Position numbers and translations under genes: made by a program | Shown here: in pieces, positions 16,522 to 21,946 of the stretch | How positions within the stretch are numbered: position 1 is the first letter of the stretch | How the letters are laid out: every line of letters starts with the position of its first letter | From: an uncultured Verrucomicrobiae bacterium | Lineage (GTDB): Bacteria; Verrucomicrobiota; Verrucomicrobiia; Verrucomicrobiales; Akkermansiaceae | DNA: 28,402 nt | Reading direction: 5' to 3' | Assembly (NCBI GenBank): GCA_937957985.1 | Contig: CALGOH010000215.1 | Span: 1 to 28,402, forward strand | Notes under the pieces: model-generated | What the model saw: the letters and a program-made list of their open reading frames with translations, nothing else | What the model was told of the DNA's origin: nothing | Databases searched by the model: none

Positions 16522-17005
16522 ACGGCGGAGAAACAACGCTCGGAGAGCTTGTCATCCTCCAACGGGGCTACGATCTAACTGAGGCGCAACGGCGACCCGG
16601 AACGGTGCCGATTGTTGGCTCAGCGGGAGTGCTGAAGGGGCACCGAGTTGTTGCGCCAAGTGCCGAAGTGCTGGAACGCTTTGAGGGCATGGCTTCCCCG
16701 ATGCTCGCCGAGATCCAGACGCTAGTGTCCCGCGCGGCAAGTTCGTCACCTTTCGAGACTATGGGGGTTCTTTTAAAATCAGCTCGCTGCGCTCGTCCGC
16801 CCAAGGGGTCGCGGATCTTTTTTCCAACTGCGGCGTTGTTCCTCGGTCACAAATCTCGATTTGCTCCCTCGTCACGCCTTGCATTTGGAAAAAATCTCTC
16901 GCGCGAAAGTCAACGCTCTTGCCGCGCGGGACACTAGCTCACCGAAACGAAAACCTCCGCCAAACCCGCGACCTGCTGCTCCCCAAGCTCCTTTCTGATT
17001 CATGA
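16518..17005 (+). pseudogene. hsdS: Type I restriction specificity subunit, disrupted
   Basis: The gene begins at an ATG overlapping the hsdM stop and reads a normal HsdS N-terminus (ETTLGELVILQRGYDL, then RRPGTVPIVGSAGVLKGHRV). It then jumps directly to an HsdS C-terminal region (APSAEVLERFEGMASPMLAE), so nearly both target-recognition domains and the central helix are missing (roughly 1 kb lost, judging by family length). The C-terminal region is itself interrupted by a 210-bp element at 16725-16934, which creates a TAG stop at 16935-16937. After the element the frame resumes as HRNENLRQTRDLLLPKLL, ending in a TGA that overlaps the next gene's ATG. Without the element the remnant would be 91 codons. 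A functional specificity subunit is not possible. Confidence 0.9.
16725..16934. mobile_element. 210-bp MITE, IS630/mariner-type, inserted in hsdS
   Basis: Perfect 17-bp terminal inverted repeats (left 16725-16741 GTGTCCCGCGCGGCAAG; right 16918-16934 its complement), with weaker pairing further in. They are flanked by a TA duplication (16723-16724 and 16935-16936), making C-TA-G ends at both sides. Inside, an imperfect hairpin pairs 16818-16835 with 16875-16894 (T6CCAA against TTGGA6). No transposase is encoded. TA duplication in a CTAG target is the hallmark of IS630/Tc1-mariner elements. Precise removal with one TA restores the HsdS reading frame across ACG-CTA-GCT-CAC-CGA. Confidence 0.92.
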
Positions 17006-19269
17006 GCACAACCCTATTCAAAGAAGTTGGCTATTCGCTCTCGAAACTCATCGACGACATCGAGATGGGCGAGATTGGCCTGCCGGACATCCAGCGACCG
17101 TTCGTCTGGAAAAACGCGAAAGTGCGGGATCTTTTCGATTCGATGTATCAGGGCTATCCGGTCGGATATTTGCTATTCTGGGAAAATCAGGTGGGGGAGA
17201 AGACGAAACGGATCGGCGCAAACCAACACCAGAAGGTGCCGAACCTGCTGATCGTCGATGGCCAGCAACGCATGACCTCGCTCTACGCCGTTCTCAAGGG
17301 CATTGCGGTGAAGCGGGAGAATTACGAGGAGGAGAACATCGAGATCGCGTTTCGCCCGGTCGATGGAAGGTTCGAGGTCTGCGACGCCGCCATTCGGCGT
17401 GATCCGGAGTATCTTCCGAACATTTCCGAGCTTTTCGCCAAGGGCGCGAGCCAGTTCCGCATCGTCGGGGAGTTCCTCGAAAGTCTCGCGGCTCACCGGG
17501 AGAAGAACGGCAAGGAGTTCACCGAGGACGAGCGGAAGGGTTGCGAGCAGGCGTTGCAACGCCTCTTCAACCTCACGGGCTTTCCATTCACCACACTCCA
17601 GCTTTCGGCCAGCATCGACGAGGAGCAGGTTGCGGAAGTCTTCGTGCGCATCAACAGCAAGGGCAAGACGCTTAATCAGGCGGACTTCATCCTGACCCTG
17701 ATGTCGGTCTTCTGGGAGGACGGGCGCAAGGAACTCGAGCAGTTCTGTCAGGATGCGCGCAAGCCGACGAAGGGACAGGCAAGTTCATTCAATTACTTCA
17801 TCGAGCCGTCGCCGGACCAGCTTCTGCGCGTGTCAATCGGGCTGGCGTTTCGTCGGGCGCGGCTCAAATCCGCTTACTCGGTCCTCCGGGGTAAGGACAT
17901 GGAGACCGACGAGTTCAGCGAGGAGATGCGGGAGAAGCAGTTCGCCCTGCTCCAGAAGGCCCAGTCGCACGTGTTGAACCTCCAGCACTGGCATGACTTT
18001 CTCGGCATTATGCGCCAGAGCGGCTTCCTCGGCGGCCACATGATCAGTTCGTCGACGACGGTGATCTACACCTACATCCTCTACCTGATCGGCAGGATTG
18101 ATCTCAAAGTGGTGCCGCATACCCTTTCCCAGGTGATCGGGCGCTGGTTTTTCATGGCGTCGATCACGTCACGCTACACGGGCGGCTCCCCGGAAACCTT
18201 GATGGAGCGCGACCTGGCCGACCTGCGGGAAGTTAAGGATTCAGAGAAGTTTCTGGCCTGGATCGAGCGGGTGATTGCCTCGGAGCTGACGCCTGACTTC
18301 TGGTCGGTAACCCTGCCGAACCGTCTGGAGACTTCGTCGGCCACGAGTCCGCTGCTGTTCGCCTACTATGCTTCCCTGAACCTGCTCCAGGCGCGGGCTC
18401 TCTTTTCGAAGAAGCACATCCGCGATGTCCTCGACCCGGCGCTGAAATCGAAGAAGTCGCCGGTGGAACGCCACCACCTTTATCCGAAGAGCTACCTGGG
18501 CACGCTCGGCTTTTCATCGACCCGAGACACCAACCAGATTGCGAACTACGCGCTGGTTGAGTGGAATGACAACATCGTAATCTCGGATCTGCCTCCGTCG
18601 GAGTATTTCCCTCTCTACTGGGAGCGGCTCACTCCAAAAGAACAGGCTGACCAGGCCTACTGGCACGCCCTGTCCGACGGGTGGGAAAAGACGGACTACA
18701 AGGTCTTTCTCGATGCGCGGCGCAAGGGCATCGCCAAAGTGATCGCGGATGGGTTCGAGCGGCTTACCCACGGGGAGATGGTGGAGGAAGAAGAGGACAC
18801 CTGGGAACACCGCATCGACCGCGGCGAAGGCATGCAAGTGGAATTCAAGTCGACGCTACGCGTGAATCTGCACACCAATCAGCCTGATCCGAAGATGGAG
18901 TATGCCGTGCTCAAAACGCTGGCGGCTTTTTTCAATTCCAAGGGAGGCACCCTTTTCGTCGGCGTTGACGACGACGGCAATGTGATCGGTCTTGAGCAAG
19001 ACAATTTCCCGAACGAGGACAAGATGCTGCTGCATCTCGACAATCTGATCAAAACAAAGCTCGGGGGTTCGGTGTTTTCTTGCCTGAAGACCGAGATTGG
19101 GGAGATCGGAGGAAAGAAGTTCCTCGCCGTCGAGTGTCAGCCGAGTGATCAGCCGGTGTTCCTGAAGAATGGTGCCGACGAAGCGTTTCACATCCGGGCC
19201 GGAGCATCGTCGCCCGCGCTGCCCGGCAAGCAGGCGCACGAATACATCCAGCAGCATTTCAAATCATAG
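17002..19269 (+). CDS. DUF262-HNH (GmrSD-like) protein fused to a C-terminal AlbA_2 (Schlafen-type) domain
   Basis: 755 residues. The N-terminal DUF262 domain has IGLPDIQRPFVWK (26-38) and the nucleotide-binding/nicking motif DGQQRMTSLY (86-95). The middle is helical. A DUF1524-like HNH segment follows: VERHHLYPKSYL with His491/His492, and QIANYALVEWNDN about 20 residues later. These two modules form GmrSD-type DNA-cleaving defence proteins. From about 607 to the end is an AlbA_2 domain: GMQVEFKST (Glu614, Lys616), LAAFFNSKGGTLFVGVDDDG and the C-terminal FHIRAGASS. The ATG overlaps the hsdS stop (ATGA), so it is translated with the RM genes. No hsdR is present, so it may be the effector of this locus; that is inference. 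Base composition is less GC-rich than in neighbouring core genes. Confidence 0.88.
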   Translation: MSTTLFKEVGYSLSKLIDDIEMGEIGLPDIQRPFVWKNAKVRDLFDSMYQGYPVGYLLFWENQVGEKTKRIGANQHQKVPNLLIVDGQQRMTSLYAVLKGIAVKRENYEEENIEIAFRPVDGRFEVCDAAIRRDPEYLPNISELFAKGASQFRIVGEFLESLAAHREKNGKEFTEDERKGCEQALQRLFNLTGFPFTTLQLSASIDEEQVAEVFVRINSKGKTLNQADFILTLMSVFWEDGRKELEQFCQDARKPTKGQASSFNYFIEPSPDQLLRVSIGLAFRRARLKSAYSVLRGKDMETDEFSEEMREKQFALLQKAQSHVLNLQHWHDFLGIMRQSGFLGGHMISSSTTVIYTYILYLIGRIDLKVVPHTLSQVIGRWFFMASITSRYTGGSPETLMERDLADLREVKDSEKFLAWIERVIASELTPDFWSVTLPNRLETSSATSPLLFAYYASLNLLQARALFSKKHIRDVLDPALKSKKSPVERHHLYPKSYLGTLGFSSTRDTNQIANYALVEWNDNIVISDLPPSEYFPLYWERLTPKEQADQAYWHALSDGWEKTDYKVFLDARRKGIAKVIADGFERLTHGEMVEEEEDTWEHRIDRGEGMQVEFKSTLRVNLHTNQPDPKMEYAVLKTLAAFFNSKGGTLFVGVDDDGNVIGLEQDNFPNEDKMLLHLDNLIKTKLGGSVFSCLKTEIGEIGGKKFLAVECQPSDQPVFLKNGADEAFHIRAGASSPALPGKQAHEYIQQHFKS

Positions 19270-19791
19270 ATGCCTGTGGGCGACCGACTTCACATTCAAT
19301 CGCTCGACCCCTCGCACCATGATCGCGCGGGCTTCGATTGCGGGGTGCTGGAGTTGAACGAGTATCTCGCCAAACAGGCGAACCAGGATGTGAAGCGGGG
19401 TGCCTGCGGATGCTGGGTCGCGGTGGCGTCGGAGGAGAGCGCGGAAGTTCTCGGCTACTACACGTTGTCCGCCGAGGCGGTGGAGATGAGCGAGCTGCCG
19501 GAGCTGCCGAAGTCGCTCGGGCGGAAGCTGCCCCGCTATCGGAGGATCGGGGCTGCGTTGCTCGGGCGTCTGGCAGTGGCGAAGTCGGCGCAGGGCCAGC
19601 GAATCGGCGAGCGCTTGCTCTGTGACGCCCTGACCCGCTGCCTTGTATCCGAGATTCCCTTTGTGGTGGTCGTGGTCGATCCGAAGGACGAGCGGGCGGC
19701 GGCGTGGTATGAACGGTTCGGGTTCCGCCCGATGAGCGGCAACCGGATGGTCGTCACGATGGTCGAACTGCGGGCCTACTTCGCCGGCTGA
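19270..19791 (+). CDS. GNAT acetyltransferase, TacT-like toxin
   Basis: 173 residues, starting directly after the preceding stop codon (TAG-ATG). The N-terminal FDCGVLELNEYLAKQANQD and CWVAVASEES segments, GYYTLSAEAV, and LLGRLAVAKSAQGQRIGERLL (acetyl-CoA-binding loop about 104-115) match the TacT/AtaT branch of GNAT toxins, with the catalytic Tyr at AAAWYERFGF (about 147). Family members acetylate the amino group of charged tRNAs and stop translation. Its probable antitoxin is encoded on the opposite strand, overlapping the 3' end by 16 bp, instead of upstream in the same operon. Confidence 0.85.
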   Translation: MPVGDRLHIQSLDPSHHDRAGFDCGVLELNEYLAKQANQDVKRGACGCWVAVASEESAEVLGYYTLSAEAVEMSELPELPKSLGRKLPRYRRIGAALLGRLAVAKSAQGQRIGERLLCDALTRCLVSEIPFVVVVVDPKDERAAAWYERFGFRPMSGNRMVVTMVELRAYFAG

Positions 19792-20087
19792 TTGACATCG
19801 CTGACGACCGTTTCCCGATACAGCTTCAAGGCGGCCAACATCTCCTTCGTCGGCTTGCGCGGCGGGGCGTTGAGGATCTCGACAAACCGGCGTGACTCCT
19901 CCTCGTTGAGCCGGATGACGGTCCGTTCCTCGATGACCTCGCGGGCCTTGGCGAGCAGGTGCTCGACGGTGAAGGCGGCCAGCGAGCGGCCTTCCATCGC
20001 GGCGGCGCGTTCGATGGTCTCCTTGTCGTCCGGGCTGATCCGGGCGACCAGGCGCTCGGATTTCGCCTTTTTGACGGCCGTGCTCAT
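19776..20087 (-). CDS. DUF1778 antitoxin, TacA-like
   Basis: 103 residues. The N-terminal ribbon-helix-helix region (ERLVARISPDDKETIERAAAMEGRSLAAFTVEHLL) binds DNA as a dimer in this family. The C-terminal tail (residues ~55-103, with FVEILNAPPRKPTKEMLAAL) would wrap and neutralise the GNAT toxin. It is transcribed towards the toxin gene and overlaps it tail-to-tail by 16 bp, unlike the usual antitoxin-toxin operon. Repeated GTTCAC half-sites upstream (20161-20197) are candidate autoregulatory operators. Confidence 0.85.
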   Translation of the reverse strand: MSTAVKKAKSERLVARISPDDKETIERAAAMEGRSLAAFTVEHLLAKAREVIEERTVIRLNEEESRRFVEILNAPPRKPTKEMLAALKLYRETVVSDVNQPAK

Positions 20088-20160
20088 GAGAGAATGTGTG
20101 CCACGGTGTCACCCATCTTGCAAGGGGGAACTTGAAGTGCCTGAGGAGGAGACAGGCTGT

Positions 20161-20197
20161 GTTCACGGAGAAGGGCTTGTTCACGGATGCTGTGAAC
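20161..20197. promoter_or_regulatory. Repeated GTTCAC half-sites upstream of the antitoxin gene
   Basis: GTTCACGGA occurs at 20161-20169 and 20179-20187 (18-bp period), and GTGAAC at 20192-20197 forms a perfect inverted pair with the second copy (7-bp spacer). Ribbon-helix-helix antitoxins bind such arrays. The site is 74-110 bp upstream of the antitoxin start. The surrounding 20088-20420 holds no convincing gene. Confidence 0.45.
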
Positions 20198-20420
20198 ATG
20201 GGAATTTCGCGAACGAGAAACGCATGGGGTGCCCGATGGGTGCCTGGCCGCCGTTCAGGAGCGGTAAGTGAAGAGTGGCGCCGTTGTTTGGCACTGGGTG
20301 GTGGGGATCAAGGATCGATACGGTCACACCGTGATCCTCGACCCCAGGAAGGCGGTGAAATCGGCTCGGCGGACGGATCCCGGTCGGATCGAATTGAGGG
20401 CTTTTACCATTGGGTGTGGT

Positions 20421-20600
20421 GATCGCCACGGCCTATCCGATGAGGTTTACGGCTGGTATCTCGACACCCGGAAGTTCGGCACGGTGCCGCACGCGGGTTT
20501 CGGCATGGGCTTCGAGCGGCTGCTGATGTTCGTCACCGGCATGCAGAACATCCGCGACGTCATCCCCTTCGCCCGCACGCCGGGGCATTGCGAGTTCTGA
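20421..20600 (+). pseudogene. asnS: 3' fragment of asnS, right repeat copy
   Basis: It encodes the last ~60 codons of AsnRS: YGWYLDTRKFG to TPGHCEF, with the TGA at 20598-20600. The first part (DRHGLSDEV) is similar but not identical to the intact gene (ERHSLSEEE), and from 20448 onward the match is nearly exact. There is no start codon or upstream synthetase sequence. An open frame running in from 20268 is a chance fusion. It is a relic of island insertion. Confidence 0.85.
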
Positions 20601-20799
20601 GGAGTGGCGCTTTGAAAGCGCCATGAGCGGGGGAGGCGATTTCCCAATCGCCCGTGAAGACTGGTGCGGCCGAAGGCCGCCCGCCCGACCATCATGGCTC
20701 CTTCAAGGAGCCACTCCCTTCCGGGAACGCCGGCAGACGGGCGCCGGGATTCAAGGTTTCCGGAGCGACGATGGTGAAGGCGCGGTCTTTCCCGATGCG
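20448..20799 (+). repeat. Right 352-bp direct repeat bounding the island
   Basis: Second copy of 14431-14782. Here the 3' end of the minus-strand gene is complete and continuous with its coding region, while the asnS part is only a fragment. Confidence 0.95.
20601..20717. repeat. REPIN-like hairpin cluster, right copy
   Basis: Identical to 14584-14700. On the minus strand its outer hairpin encodes the last residues (GSGSLKEP, stop TGA) of the adjacent membrane-anchored protein, so the element forms part of that reading frame. Confidence 0.75.
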
Positions 20800-21450
20800 A
20801 TACTGGCCCATCGCGATGGGAACGACGGTCAGGCGCACGATCGGCGTGTCACCGCCGTCGTCGCGGGCGACGTGCATCAGCATCGCGCAGTTGGGCACCT
20901 TGGCCACTTCGAGCCGGTCGCCGGCGCTGAACCAGTCGGCGGCGACCGAATTCCGCGTGGGGAAGAGGTAGTCGATGCTCACCGGCCACGGCGCGGCCTC
21001 GCTGAACTCGTCGGGCCTCACCATCGCCCGGGCGCGCACCGCGAAGCCCGGCTGGAAGAGGTCCTTGTCGTCGAGTTCCCGGACGTGGGTGATCTCGAAG
21101 TCACCCTCGACGTACTGGATCAGCCCCGTCTCCTCGAGGCCGGTGAGGTAGTTGCGCATCAGCGCCTGGTTGAGGCGGGCGGTGGCCGTCTCGTTGAGCT
21201 CGGCGTAGCGGCGGTAGAGCGCCCGCGGGTCGGCGGCCTCGCCGGGCGGGGCCTGCTGGAGGGTGAAACCGACGGCGGGTTCGGCGCGGCCGAGCTGACG
21301 CAGCCATTCGTAATACTTGGGGATCTCGGGGTGTCCGAAGACGTGCAGGCACAGCACCCAACTCAGCACCGCCGCGCAGGCGGCGAGCACGTTCGCCAGC
21401 GTCCACCAGTAGAAGTGGGCGCGGCGCCGCCTTGGAGCCGCCGCGTTCAT
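20692..21450 (-). CDS. Membrane-anchored protein of unknown function
   Basis: 252 residues. A basic N-terminus (RRRR) is followed by one hydrophobic segment (about 13-37, FYWWTLANVLAACAAVLSWVL), suggesting an anchor with the rest outside. The body is not recognised; it contains FEITHVRELDDKDLFQPGF and a C-terminal beta-rich half ending TVVPIAMGQYRIGKDRAF. The start overlaps the stop of the IscA-type gene (ATGA), so translation is coupled. The last eight codons lie in a REPIN-like hairpin. The final ~36 codons are duplicated at 14675-14782. Confidence 0.7.
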   Translation of the reverse strand: MNAAAPRRRRAHFYWWTLANVLAACAAVLSWVLCLHVFGHPEIPKYYEWLRQLGRAEPAVGFTLQQAPPGEAADPRALYRRYAELNETATARLNQALMRNYLTGLEETGLIQYVEGDFEITHVRELDDKDLFQPGFAVRARAMVRPDEFSEAAPWPVSIDYLFPTRNSVAADWFSAGDRLEVAKVPNCAMLMHVARDDGGDTPIVRLTVVPIAMGQYRIGKDRAFTIVAPETLNPGARLPAFPEGSGSLKEP

Positions 21451-21824
21451 CCGGGATTGCCGCAGTCCTCGACGTCGGACGGGTCGGGCGCCGGATCGCC
21501 GGCGGTTTCGAAGGAGGTGCCGCAGCCGCAGGAGCGGGTCGCCTGGGGATTGCGGATGCGGAAGCCGGCGTCGGAGAGCGAGTCCTCGTAGTCGACCTCG
21601 CAGCCGTCGAGCCTGTCGCGGCTGTCGGCGGCGACAATGAGGCGTCCGCCCTCGAAGTCGGAGACCTCGTCGCCTTCCTCGGGCTCGGCGATCTTCATTT
21701 CGTACTGCCAGCCGGCGCAGCCGCCGCGTCGAACGGCGAGCCGCAGTCCGGCCTCGGCGGCGGCCCCCTTGCTCTGAAGCAGGGACCGCAGGGCGTCGGC
21801 GGCGGGTTCGCTGATACGGATCAT
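21447..21824 (-). CDS. IscA/HesB-type iron-sulfur cluster assembly protein
   Basis: 125 residues from the ATG at 21824, which gives the normal A-type start (MIRISEPAADALRSLL). The three cluster-binding cysteines are present: Cys36 in RRGGCAGWQYEM, and Cys99 and Cys101 in SCGCGTSF. Such carriers hand Fe-S clusters to apoproteins. An acidic tail (~20 residues, with an extra Cys) extends past the usual end. It is coupled to the downstream membrane-anchored protein by a 4-nt overlap and is divergent from mutL. Confidence 0.92.
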   Translation of the reverse strand: MIRISEPAADALRSLLQSKGAAAEAGLRLAVRRGGCAGWQYEMKIAEPEEGDEVSDFEGGRLIVAADSRDRLDGCEVDYEDSLSDAGFRIRNPQATRSCGCGTSFETAGDPAPDPSDVEDCGNPG

Positions 21825-21849
21825 GGCGGGGGACTGATAATCGTGGATG

Positions 21850-21884
21850 GGGAGATTGGGAAATTGGAAATTGGGAGATTGGGG
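21850..21884. repeat. Short degenerate tandem repeat between the IscA-type gene and mutL
   Basis: About four variants of an AAATTGGG/AGATTGGG unit in a row (21850-21884). It lies in the divergent intergenic region that must hold both promoters. No clear -35/-10 pair is seen there. Confidence 0.45.
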
Positions 21885-21946
21885 CTTTGACGGTGCTCCG
21901 ACGCGGCGGGCTTGCATCTTGGAACGTGGAACTTTCCACTCGGGCC

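Larger units (their letters stand above)
14783..20447. mobile_element. Genomic island with restriction-type genes and toxin-antitoxin pair
   Basis: Sequence between the two 352-bp direct repeats. It contains hsdM, a disrupted hsdS, a DUF262-HNH-AlbA_2 fusion gene, a GNAT toxin-like gene and a DUF1778 antitoxin-like gene. Removing one repeat unit (6,017 bp) gives a simple convergent junction between asnS and the gene at 20692-21450, which is presumably the ancestral state. No integrase or transposase gene is visible. Insertion by homologous recombination, or by a recombinase encoded elsewhere, would explain the long repeat. Confidence 0.8.

Noticed and set aside
14815..16536. 573-codon open frame on the minus strand
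   Set aside because: It is antisense to hsdM and low-complexity Ala/Val/Glu/Gly-rich, as expected from GC-rich codon shadow.
14851..19269. BREX or DISARM locus
   Set aside because: No PglX, PglZ, BrxC or helicase genes; the methyltransferase is a plain HsdM.
14783..20447. Integrase- or transposase-driven island
   Set aside because: No recombinase gene and no short att-like core could be identified; the repeats are long and homologous to host genes.
20268..20600. 110-codon frame ending like AsnRS
   Set aside because: Chance joining of non-coding island sequence to the asnS 3' fragment.
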